6,503 nucleotides of DNA, taken from the NCBI GenBank assembly GCA_034189165.1, contig JAXHVN010000039.1:1-6503 (forward strand). Direction: 5' to 3'. Position 1 is the stretch's first letter. Each line of letters begins with the position of its first letter. The notes below the pieces were generated by a model. That model saw nothing but the letters and a program-made list of their open reading frames with translations, did not search any database and was not told the origin of the DNA. The stretch is from JAASSS01 sp021767745. GTDB taxonomy: Bacteria > Pseudomonadota > Gammaproteobacteria > UBA5335. Below, in pieces: positions 1 to 6,503 of this stretch. Both the position numbers and the translations under genes were made by a program.

Positions 1-1067
1 ATCCAGGCCACGGGCCGGGGCTCGGCGAGCACGAAGGCCAGCCCGCGCAGCGTCGCCAGCCCGGTGTCCATGCCGGCGCGTGGGTCATCGGCCGCATCGA
101 TGCCGAGCGAGAAGGTGAAGCGGCGCTCCGGATTGCGCGTGTAGTTGATGATGATCGCCTTGAAGACCTGCGCGTTGGGCAGGCGCAGATGGTTGCCATC
201 CGGCGTCATCAGGATCGTGGCGCGGGAAGTCAGCTGCACGACGATGCCCTCGTGCCCGTCGATGTCCACCAGATCCTTCGGTCGGAAGGGCTGACGCAGG
301 GAGAGCATCACCGAGGCGATGAAGTTCTCGATCGTGTCGCGCACCGCGAAGCCGACGGCCAGCCCGAGCACTCCCGCTGCGCCGAGCACCGCCGACAGCA
401 CGGCCACCGCGTCGAGGATGTTCAGCGCGATGACCAGGCCCAGGACGATGAAGACTCCCGGCACCACCGTGCCGAGCAGGCTCGCGATCAGCTCGTTGCG
501 CCCCACGCGCCGCCAGATCCAGCGCTGGCGTCCCAGCAGCGCACCGAGCAGCCAGAACAGCAGGATGATGATCGCCGCGACGGCCAGCAGCGGCAGATAG
601 GCGAGGGTCTGGCGCCACAGCTCGCGCGCCCGCTCGGCGGCCGGTGCGAGGCGGCCCTGCACGGAAACGTCGGGCTCCAGCCGGTTCTCCACCGCCACCA
701 CGCCTTGCGTCTTCGCCGCCAGCACCTCCGCGCGGGCGACGGCGGCCGTATCGGGCACGGTGCCGGAGAGGATGACCACTCCGCCGGAGACCTCCACCTC
801 GACCCCGCGCAGGGACGCCAGCGCGCCGAACACCTCGCCCAGGCGCGCCGCGATGCGCCGATCGGGCACCACCGCCTCCTCGGCGGCGGCGATATCGCCG
901 TCCGGCAAGGTGACCTCACCGTCGGTGGCGGGCCGTTCCGGCGCCTGTTCGCTACCGGCAGCGGGCGCGCCGATCGCCCCGCCCGCCACCGGGCAGGCGA
1001 GCAGCGCCAGGGCGAGGCCGATGCCAAGGGCTCTGGCGCCCACGCTGTTGTGTTTGGACGCAGTCAC
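1..1067 (-). CDS. BON-domain mechanosensitive channel, MscS family (3' end beyond window)
   Basis: Partial gene: 355 N-terminal residues read towards position 1, with the C-terminus outside the window. Residues about 11-36 form a signal peptide (hydrophobic GIGLALALLACPVAGG). Residues about 68-133 form a BON domain, with the typical GVVILSGTVPD strand-turn and a closing GVVAVENRL. Hydrophobic segments lie at about 157-178 and 196-218, followed by the pore-lining TM3 at about 221-255 (LGAAGVLGLAVGFAVRD). The MscS beta-domain signature follows (QPFRPKDLVDIDGHEG, then TPDGNHLRLPNAQV at 288-301). By family knowledge, MscS channels open under membrane tension and release solutes after hypo-osmotic shock; BON domains are thought to bind membrane or peptidoglycan. 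The inferred topology puts BON in the periplasm and the beta-domain in the cytoplasm. GTG at 1067 is preferred because GAGG (1076-1073) lies 5 nt upstream; GTG at 1073 is the alternative, and an in-frame TAA at 1091-1089 limits extension. The family call is secure; the ion or solute preference is not visible. Confidence 0.93.
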   Translation of the reverse strand, partial: MTASKHNSVGARALGIGLALALLACPVAGGAIGAPAAGSEQAPERPATDGEVTLPDGDIAAAEEAVVPDRRIAARLGEVFGALASLRGVEVEVSGGVVILSGTVPDTAAVARAEVLAAKTQGVVAVENRLEPDVSVQGRLAPAAERARELWRQTLAYLPLLAVAAIIILLFWLLGALLGRQRWIWRRVGRNELIASLLGTVVPGVFIVLGLVIALNILDAVAVLSAVLGAAGVLGLAVGFAVRDTIENFIASVMLSLRQPFRPKDLVDIDGHEGIVVQLTSRATILMTPDGNHLRLPNAQVFKAIIINYTRNPERRFTFSLGIDAADDPRAGMDTGLATLRGLAFVLAEPRPVAW

Positions 1068-1179
1068 GTCCACCTCTATGGGTTGAGGTTAGGTCACGCC
1101 GCGCCGGCCAAGGCCGGGCACGGCCAACCGGGATCGATGTCCACCGCATTGCCACGGTAGCGGCGATGGCGGCAGCCGC

Positions 1180-1185
1180 AGTGTA
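1180..1185 (-). promoter_or_regulatory. Possible -10 box for the BON-MscS gene
   Basis: On the minus strand the hexamer TACACT sits in the context GGCTACACTGCGGC, which resembles -10 elements of high-GC proteobacteria (4 of 6 matches to TATAAT). No convincing -35 hexamer lies 16-18 bp upstream. It would imply a leader of roughly 105 nt before the GTG at 1067. The call rests on the -10 match and the divergent position only. Confidence 0.25.
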
Positions 1186-1229
1186 GCCGGCGGCGAGCCC
1201 GCCGCGCCGCCGACACGCCTGCCGTCTCC

Positions 1230-1235
1230 TATGCT
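1230..1235 (+). promoter_or_regulatory. Possible -10 box for the acyl-CoA synthetase gene
   Basis: TATGCT lies about 43 nt upstream of the ATG at 1278, in an otherwise extremely GC-rich divergent spacer. It matches TATAAT at 4 of 6 positions. The region 17 bp upstream is GC-only and has no -35 resemblance, so either an activator or another sigma factor would be needed, or the match is chance. Confidence 0.28.
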
Positions 1236-1265
1236 TGCCGAAAACGCCGACGCCGAGCGGCGGAC

Positions 1266-1272
1266 AAGGAGG
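1266..1272 (+). promoter_or_regulatory. Strong Shine-Dalgarno of the acyl-CoA synthetase gene
   Basis: AAGGAGG, a near-perfect complement of the 16S rRNA 3' end, lies 5 nt before the ATG at 1278. It fixes the start codon of the acyl-CoA synthetase and suggests efficient translation. It is the strongest ribosome-binding site in the window. Confidence 0.9.
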
Positions 1273-1277
1273 GGATC

Positions 1278-3029
1278 ATGGCGAACTTCATCGATGACTG
1301 CCTGCGCAACTGCGTGCGCCAAAACGGTGCCGGCGAGGCGCTGGTCTACGGCACCCGGCGCATCAGCTGGCGCGAACTTGACGAACGGGCGAGCCGGCTG
1401 GCGAGTGCGCTGGCCGCGCTCGGTGTCGGCAAGGACGACCGTGTGGTCATCATGCTGCACAACCGTCCGGAATTCTGGGAGGCCAACTACGCCGTGCAGA
1501 AACTCGGCGCCATCCCGGTGCCGATGAACTACCGCTTCGCGCCGCGCGAGATCGCCTACCAGGCCAATCACTGCGGCGCACACGTGTTCATCTACGAGTC
1601 GCTCTGGCAGGAGGCGCTCGCCGCTGCCCGCGAGCAGATGGGCGAGATCCGGCACTACCTGTGCGTACGCGAGGCGCCGGTCGAGTGCGCGCAGTCACTG
1701 GACTACGAGCACCTGATCGCCGGCGCCGACAGCGACTACCCGCAGGGTGAGACGGGGCCGGAGGACACCGCCGTACTCTGCTACACCGGCGGCACCACCG
1801 GCCTGCCCAAGGGCGTGATGCTCACCTACCAGAACCACCTGGCGATGCTGCATGCGCTGGTGGAGAACCTGGTCGGCCGCCTCGGCAGTCTGCAGCTTGC
1901 GCCGGAGCTGGAAGGCCACCTGCGCGGCCGGGTGCCGGGCGTGGCGCTGCGGCTGGTCAATGCCCGCGCCACCCGCTGGCTGCTTGGCCGGCGCGCACTG
2001 CAGCGGGCGCTGATCGGGGCCGCGAAGGGGCAGATCGGCAAGCCGCTGGCGGTGCGGCTGGCCGCGCGCAACCCGACCAAGGCAATGATGCCCTCCTTCC
2101 CGATGTTCCACGACGCCGCCTACCAGCTGGCCGTGCTCGGGCCGCTGCTCGGCAACCTGACCCTGGTGATGCCCGACAAGGTCAGCTTCGATCCCGACGC
2201 TGTGCTGCAGCTGGTGGAACGCGAGCGCCCGCTGCTGCTCGGCAACGTGCCCACCGCCTGGCGCATGCTGGTGGAGCATCCGGACATCGGGCGCTACGAC
2301 GTCAGCTCCGTCCTCGTCTGCGCAACCGGCGCCGGCGTCTGCCCCGCACCGCTCAAGCGCAGGATCTTCGAGCACTTCCCCGGCGTGGTGATCGCCGATG
2401 GCTTCGGCCAGACCGAGATGACGCCGGTCACCTCCTTTCGCTTCGACACCAGCCCCGCCACGCTCAAGGACCACTGCGTCGGCCGCCCGGTGGTGGCCAC
2501 GCGCATCGTCGACGAGCAGGGCCGGGACGTGCCGGCCGGGGAGATCGGCGAGATCATCTATCAGGGCGGCTCGGTGATGAAGGGCTACTACAACGAGCCG
2601 GACAAGACCGCCGAGACAGTGCGGCAGGGCTGGCTGCACAGCGGCGACCTGGGCTTCTTCGATGCCGACGGCGACCTGCACATCGTCGAGCGCAAGAAGG
2701 AGTGCATCTCCTCGGGCGGCGAGAAGATCTTCCCGCACGAGATCGAGGAGATCCTGCTCGAGCACCCGGACATCCAGAACGTCTGCGTGATCGGTGTGCC
2801 GGACGAGAAGTGGGGGCAGTCGGTACGGGCGATCGTGCAGCCGCGTCCCGGCGCACGACTCGACGAAACCGCCATCGTGCAGTTCTGCGAGGGACGCATG
2901 GCCGGCTACAAGAAGCCGCGCTCGGTGGTGTTCACCGAGGCGCTGCCGGTCAGCCCGGTGGGCAAGGTGCAGCGCCGGCTGGTGAAGGAAGCGCACGGCC
3001 AGCCGACACCTGCGGCGGTCGGCGCCTGA
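1278..3029 (+). CDS. AMP-forming acyl-CoA synthetase (FadD-like, ANL superfamily)
   Basis: 583 residues. By family, it activates a carboxylic acid with ATP to an acyl-adenylate, then transfers the acyl group to CoA. The core motifs are all present: the phosphate-binding loop YTGGTTGLPKG (169-179), FPMFH (274-278), GFGQTE (375-380), HSGDLG (454-459), the hinge ERKKECISSGGEKIFP (471-486), and PVGKVQRR (560-567) with the likely catalytic Lys563. The SSGGEK hinge and the GGTTG loop recall the mycobacterial FadD17/FadD19-like group more than E. coli FadD; this comparison is from memory. About 75 extra residues (roughly 190-268), Arg- and Leu-rich, separate the phosphate loop from the FPMFH motif, where compact relatives have a short linker. 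No signal peptide or clear membrane span is seen, so a cytoplasmic or membrane-peripheral enzyme is likely. The substrate (medium/long-chain fatty, aromatic or steroid acid) cannot be read from the sequence. It stands alone, divergent from the channel and convergent with the SDR. Confidence 0.93.
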   Translation: MANFIDDCLRNCVRQNGAGEALVYGTRRISWRELDERASRLASALAALGVGKDDRVVIMLHNRPEFWEANYAVQKLGAIPVPMNYRFAPREIAYQANHCGAHVFIYESLWQEALAAAREQMGEIRHYLCVREAPVECAQSLDYEHLIAGADSDYPQGETGPEDTAVLCYTGGTTGLPKGVMLTYQNHLAMLHALVENLVGRLGSLQLAPELEGHLRGRVPGVALRLVNARATRWLLGRRALQRALIGAAKGQIGKPLAVRLAARNPTKAMMPSFPMFHDAAYQLAVLGPLLGNLTLVMPDKVSFDPDAVLQLVERERPLLLGNVPTAWRMLVEHPDIGRYDVSSVLVCATGAGVCPAPLKRRIFEHFPGVVIADGFGQTEMTPVTSFRFDTSPATLKDHCVGRPVVATRIVDEQGRDVPAGEIGEIIYQGGSVMKGYYNEPDKTAETVRQGWLHSGDLGFFDADGDLHIVERKKECISSGGEKIFPHEIEEILLEHPDIQNVCVIGVPDEKWGQSVRAIVQPRPGARLDETAIVQFCEGRMAGYKKPRSVVFTEALPVSPVGKVQRRLVKEAHGQPTPAAVGA

Positions 3030-3078
3030 GCCACGGCGGCGGCGCGAAGGCGGCGCGGGGGCGTCAGTCCAGGCGCCG
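3020..3078. repeat. 9-bp inverted repeat bracketing two convergent stop codons
   Basis: CGGCGCCTG (3020-3028) and its exact reverse complement CAGGCGCCG (3070-3078) flank a 41-nt spacer. The left arm overlaps the last codons and TG of the acyl-CoA synthetase stop; the right arm lies just inside the SDR 3' end. Transcripts from either strand could fold it, so it may act as a weak bidirectional terminator. There is no U-tract, so a classical intrinsic terminator is not supported, and in such GC-rich DNA a chance repeat remains possible. Confidence 0.35.
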
Positions 3079-3870
3079 GAAACGGGCCGACTGGCGCGCC
3101 ATCAGCCGTACCATGGTGGCGCGTGGCAGCAGCTGCGCCGCCAGCGCCATGAGCCTGGGCGTCCGACCCGGCACGCAGACCAGATCGCCGCGCATCAGCG
3201 CCGCATAGCCGGCGGCGGCTACCGTCTCGGCGTCCAGCCACTGGCTCCTCGGCACCTGGCTCACCTGCTCGCGCGTGCCGGTCACATCGTGAAACTCGCT
3301 GTAGGTCAGCCCCGGACACAGCGAGCTGGCCAGCACCCCGTGCTGGCCGACCTCGGCCGCGATGGTCTGCGTCAGCGACACCGCGAAGGCCTTGGCGCCG
3401 GCGTACAGCGACTGGCCCGGCGAGCAGGGCAGCAGCGCGTTGAGCGAAGCCACGTTCAGGATCCAGCCCTGGCGCCGCTCGACCATCGCCGGCAGGAAGT
3501 GGTGTGTCAGTTCGGCGACCGCCATCACCAGCACCTGCAGAAAGGCCTGCTGATCGGCCCAGTCGGTCTTGTGATACGGCCCCGGCACCCCGTAGCCGGC
3601 GTTGTTGACCAGCGCATCCACCTGCAGACCGCGACCCTGCACGGTGTCGAACAGGTGCCGGGGCGCGGCCGGGTCGGCCAGGTCGGCGGGCAGGCAGGTG
3701 ACGGTAACGCCGTGCTCACCGCGCAGCTGCCCGGCGAGTTCCTCCAGCCTGCCCCCCCGCCGCGCGGTCAGGATCAGGTTCCAGTCGTGCCGGGCGAACT
3801 CGCCGGCCAGGGCGCGGCCGATGCCGGAGGAGGCACCTGTGATCAGGGCAGTGCGAGCGGCAGCGGCCAT
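3064..3870 (-). CDS. Short-chain dehydrogenase/reductase (SDR) family oxidoreductase
   Basis: 268 residues from the ATG at 3870, a usual classical-SDR length. The Rossmann fold carries the cofactor motif TGASSGIG (11-18), ADL at 62-64, NNAG (89-92) and the active-site YAGAK (Tyr156, Lys160), with VAS (Ser142) preceding it. Arg37-Arg38 after the second beta strand suggests NADP(H) over NAD(H) (inference). Residue 114, where the Asn of the Asn-Ser-Tyr-Lys tetrad is expected, reads Leu, and the Ser-Tyr spacing is 14 rather than 13. From memory, a subgroup of bacterial SDRs shares both traits. After the core, the C-terminus is basic (RLMARQSARFRRLD). The substrate is unknown. A GTG at 3879 would add three residues (MLA); neither start has a good Shine-Dalgarno, and ATG is preferred because only five residues precede the first beta strand. 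It ends 34 bp from the convergent acyl-CoA synthetase, and has its own candidate promoter and operator-like repeat upstream. Confidence 0.9.
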   Translation of the reverse strand: MAAAARTALITGASSGIGRALAGEFARHDWNLILTARRGGRLEELAGQLRGEHGVTVTCLPADLADPAAPRHLFDTVQGRGLQVDALVNNAGYGVPGPYHKTDWADQQAFLQVLVMAVAELTHHFLPAMVERRQGWILNVASLNALLPCSPGQSLYAGAKAFAVSLTQTIAAEVGQHGVLASSLCPGLTYSEFHDVTGTREQVSQVPRSQWLDAETVAAAGYAALMRGDLVCVPGRTPRLMALAAQLLPRATMVRLMARQSARFRRLD

Positions 3871-3880
3871 GGCGAGCACC

Positions 3881-3897
3881 GGTCAGGGAAACTGACC
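3881..3897 (-). promoter_or_regulatory. Operator-like inverted repeat at the SDR promoter
   Basis: Perfect 6-bp arms, GGTCAG and CTGACC, flank a 5-nt spacer. On the minus strand the left arm begins 2-3 nt after the putative -10 box, so the repeat would cover the transcription start and end 10 nt before the SDR ATG. That is where a repressor dimer commonly binds. A small hairpin in the mRNA leader is the alternative reading, and could also explain why no Shine-Dalgarno is visible. Confidence 0.4.
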
Positions 3898-3899
3898 CG

Positions 3900-3928
3900 A
3901 GTCTATTTCGCTGCGCTTACGCCCTCAA
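3900..3928 (-). promoter_or_regulatory. Candidate sigma-70-type promoter for the SDR gene
   Basis: On the minus strand, TTGAGG (3928-3923; 4 of 6 to TTGACA) and TAGACT (3905-3900; 4 of 6 to TATAAT) are separated by exactly 17 bp. They lie between the helicase stop at 3963 and the SDR ATG at 3870, and the DNA there is less GC-rich than its surroundings. The implied leader is only about 20-25 nt. This is the best-formed promoter in the window, and suggests the SDR is not simply read through from the helicase. Confidence 0.5.
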
Positions 3929-3962
3929 CCCCGTCATCGCTCACATCGCGCCTGCCCGGCGT

Positions 3963-5258
<1,296 letters not shown>

Positions 5259-5265
5259 CAAAAGG

Positions 5266-5269
5266 CTCC
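5266..5269 (-). promoter_or_regulatory. Ribosome binding site supporting the TTG start of the helicase
   Basis: GGAG (5269-5266 on the minus strand, within CCGGAG) lies 7 nt before the TTG at 5258-5256 and 4 nt before a second TTG at 5261-5259. The first of these spacings is ideal, and yields a protein beginning MTTSFDTLGLS, as expected for RhlE. This decides against the ATG at 5333. Confidence 0.6.
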
Positions 5270-5378
5270 GGAGCCGGCGCTTCCACCGGCGGCTGACCTG
5301 CACCGGCACGCCACGCGGCGGCCACAGGGGCACAGGTTTGCGGGTAAGGATGAGGCCGCACGAGGCGGGCCACGAGCT

Positions 5379-5412
5379 GCCCGATGTTCGGATCGGGCGC
5401 GCCGGATCGGGC
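5379..5412. repeat. Clustered inverted and direct repeats upstream of the helicase
   Basis: GCCCGAT (5379-5385) pairs perfectly with ATCGGGC (5392-5398) across 6 nt. The 10-mer CGGATCGGGC then occurs twice in tandem, at 5389-5398 and 5403-5412, with starts 14 bp apart, giving two alternative partners for the first arm. In helicase mRNA these could form mutually exclusive hairpins; as DNA they could be a paired protein-binding site. There is no U-tract for a terminator. Confidence 0.45.
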
Positions 5413-5497
5413 CGGCGTAACGGGCAGGAGGTCAGCCAATCCGCCTGCCGGCAGATCCCGCCGCGGAGGCGGGCAGCTACGCTGACCCAGACGCAGC

Positions 5498-5503
5498 AGT
5501 CTA
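5498..5503 (-). promoter_or_regulatory. Possible -10 box for the helicase gene
   Basis: The minus strand reads TAGACT here, the same hexamer as in the SDR and sulfotransferase candidate promoters, and it is followed by GGGTCAG, as at the SDR promoter. No -35 is recognisable upstream. A start here would give a helicase leader of about 230 nt containing all the GC hairpins listed for this region. Confidence 0.2.
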
Positions 5504-5679
5504 CGTGATCGGCCGCGGCGGCGCATCCCCATCACAGCCAGCGGGGCCGCCGGCGCCGGTCGACCCACCGGACCCAGCTGTCGGTCCCGCCGGGACGATC
5601 ACCCGGCCGCTGGCCGCCGTGGCGCAGCTTCGACGCCTTCGCGGCCCCTGCGCCAGCCTCACCCGCACCCCCGACGGGG

Positions 5680-5685
5680 TAGACT
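5680..5685 (+). promoter_or_regulatory. Possible -10 box for the sulfotransferase gene
   Basis: TAGACT lies in the context GGGGTAGACTCTCGCC, 46 nt before the ATG at 5732. The context is typical of -10 elements in high-GC gammaproteobacteria, but the -35 region (CCTCAC near 5657) is a poor match. The placement immediately upstream of the gene favours it. Confidence 0.35.
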
Positions 5686-5731
5686 CTCGCCGCCGCCGGC
5701 CGCCGGGCCGGCTTCCCGGATCGATCGCCCC

Positions 5732-6487
5732 ATGGACCTGTACGACCGCTGGCGGGTACCCCGCTCGCCGTTCCATCGCCGTTTCCCCTCCCGCTCGCCG
5801 GAGATGGCGCTGACCGTCAACCGCCGCATCGCCGTGGACACGGCGCGGCGCTTCATCTACTTCCGCGTGCCCAAGGCGGCGAACTCCACGGTCGTCCGTT
5901 CGCTGATGGCGAACGATCCGAGCCGCTATGCCAAGGCCGCCAAGCGCGCCTTTTCCCGCCCCGACGCCCTCTCGCGCCGTCAGGTGCGGGCACTGCCGGC
6001 GGGCTACTTCCTGTTCACCGTGGTCCGCAATCCCTACGCACGGATCGCCTCGGCCTATCTCGACAAGGTGGTGCGCGGCGCGGCCTCGCCGACGCTGCTC
6101 TCGCACGCCCGTGCGCTGAAGGTGCTGGCGCATCTGGGCAAGCCGGCGGGCGCGAGCGTGTCCTTCGCCGAATTCTGCCGCTATCTTGCCGAGGGCGGCA
6201 TCGATGGCGATCCCCACTGGTTCCGCCAGGTCGACCTCATCCCCTGCGGACCGGAGCGACTGCACTTCATCGGCCGGGTGGAATCGCTGGCCGTGGATCT
6301 GGCCAGCATCCTCGCGCGGATCAACGGCACCCCGACGCCGGCACCCGAACGCGACTGGGTCCGTCATCGCACCGGTGCGAATGAGCGCCTGGCCGCGCTC
6401 TACGATGCCGATACGCTCGCCGCGGTGCGCACGCTCTACGCCGAGGACTTCGCCCGCCTCGGCTATGAGGAGGCGCCATTCTGGTAG
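5732..6487 (+). CDS. Sulfotransferase family 2-type protein (PAPS-dependent, acceptor unknown)
   Basis: 251 residues, similar in size to compact bacterial members of the family. By family, such enzymes transfer sulfate from 3'-phosphoadenosine-5'-phosphosulfate (PAPS) to a hydroxyl or amine on a glycan or other acceptor. The 5'-phosphosulfate loop is seen as FRVPKAANSTVVRSL (44-58, with Lys48 as the expected key residue). The 3'-phosphate site is TVVRNPYARIASAYL (96-110, Arg99 and Ser107). Also typical are FAEFCRYL (145-152), a Gln/Asp segment HWFRQVDLIP (162-171), FIGRVE (179-184), and a C-terminal LYAEDFARLGYE (235-246). No signal peptide or membrane span is seen, so it is probably cytoplasmic. 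No Shine-Dalgarno precedes the ATG at 5732; an internal ATG at 5804 (residue 25) has GGAG directly abutting it, and would remove only an Arg/Pro-rich lead before the fold. No glycan-assembly gene is visible beside it; the right neighbour is outside the window. Acceptor unknown. Confidence 0.82.
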   Translation: MDLYDRWRVPRSPFHRRFPSRSPEMALTVNRRIAVDTARRFIYFRVPKAANSTVVRSLMANDPSRYAKAAKRAFSRPDALSRRQVRALPAGYFLFTVVRNPYARIASAYLDKVVRGAASPTLLSHARALKVLAHLGKPAGASVSFAEFCRYLAEGGIDGDPHWFRQVDLIPCGPERLHFIGRVESLAVDLASILARINGTPTPAPERDWVRHRTGANERLAALYDADTLAAVRTLYAEDFARLGYEEAPFW

Positions 6488-6503
6488 CCGCCGCGCCCGC
6501 CCG

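Larger units (their letters stand above)
5262..5731. other. Gene-free divergent region between helicase and sulfotransferase
   Basis: About 470 bp without a supportable gene. Short open frames here are Pro/Arg/Gly/Ala-rich, resemble no family and lack ribosome-binding sites. It holds several GC-rich symmetric elements: repeats at 5379-5412, a palindrome CTGCCGGCAG at 5445-5454, and arms CCCGCC/GGCGGG with a 5-nt loop at 5457-5473. A 9-bp pair, GGCTGACCT (5291-5299) and AGGTCAGCC (5429-5437), also spans part of the helicase leader. Candidate -10 hexamers face both genes. On the helicase side this would make a leader of up to about 230 nt, which fits a structured leader but is not proof of one. 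Confidence 0.6.

Noticed and set aside
1104..1117. CCGGCC-AA-GGCCGG inverted repeat in the divergent spacer
   Set aside because: Its 6-bp all-GC arms are expected by chance at this composition, and a 2-nt loop is too tight for a stable RNA hairpin.
189..1160. Plus-strand open frame (323 codons) over the channel gene
   Set aside because: It is antisense to the clear BON-MscS protein and is made of Arg/His/Gln/Gly-rich sequence with no family likeness.
1695..2996. Long minus-strand open frame (433 codons) opposite the acyl-CoA synthetase
   Set aside because: It has a His/Ala/Val/Leu-rich composition with no recognisable fold, and lies wholly antisense to a gene with all ANL motifs. Long antisense frames are expected in GC-rich DNA.
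3030..3063. GGCGGC-rich run between the convergent genes as a tandem repeat
   Set aside because: It is only a short irregular GC-rich stretch, with no consistent unit or copy number.
5457..5473. CCCGCC-N5-GGCGGG hairpin as an intrinsic terminator
   Set aside because: No T-tract follows on either strand and no gene ends here; both neighbours read away from it.
5501..6367. Minus-strand open frame (288 codons) opposite the sulfotransferase
   Set aside because: It is low-complexity Arg/Gly-rich towards its end and has no motif, while the plus strand has paired PAPS-binding motifs.

Overview
The window is a GC-rich stretch (well over 60% GC by eye) with five protein-coding genes and short, mostly divergent or convergent spacers. 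Codon use is strongly GC-biased at third positions. The gene families (BON-MscS channel, FadD-like acyl-CoA ligase, RhlE-type DEAD-box helicase) and -10-like boxes of the TAGACT/TACACT type suggest a high-GC Proteobacterium, most likely a gammaproteobacterium. That placement is inference; no rRNA or other marker is present.

Layout. Positions 1-1067 (minus) hold the N-terminal 355 residues of a mechanosensitive channel with a secretion signal and a periplasmic BON domain; its C-terminus lies beyond the left edge. A 210-bp divergent spacer follows. Positions 1278-3029 (plus) encode a 583-residue AMP-forming acyl-CoA synthetase with a strong Shine-Dalgarno. Its stop faces that of a convergent SDR oxidoreductase (3064-3870, minus) across 34 bp, and a 9-bp inverted repeat brackets both stops. 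Upstream of the SDR on the same strand is an RhlE-like DEAD-box helicase (3963-5258, minus), best read from a TTG start. The spacer between these two carries a credible promoter and an operator-like inverted repeat, so the SDR probably has its own control. A 470-bp gene-free region rich in GC inverted repeats (5262-5731) separates the helicase from a divergent family-2-type sulfotransferase (5732-6487, plus).

How the genes fit together. The acyl-CoA synthetase and the SDR could both act in lipid or fatty-acid metabolism, but they are convergent and nothing shows a shared pathway. The channel (osmotic protection), helicase (RNA remodelling) and sulfotransferase (sulfation of an unknown acceptor, perhaps a surface glycan) look like independent housekeeping or accessory functions.

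No tRNA, rRNA, CRISPR array, insertion sequence, phage gene or toxin-antitoxin pair was seen. I found no convincing new multi-gene system. The points most worth a second look are the operator-like repeat at the SDR promoter, the large insertion in the acyl-CoA synthetase, the structured helicase leader and the sulfotransferase of unknown acceptor.
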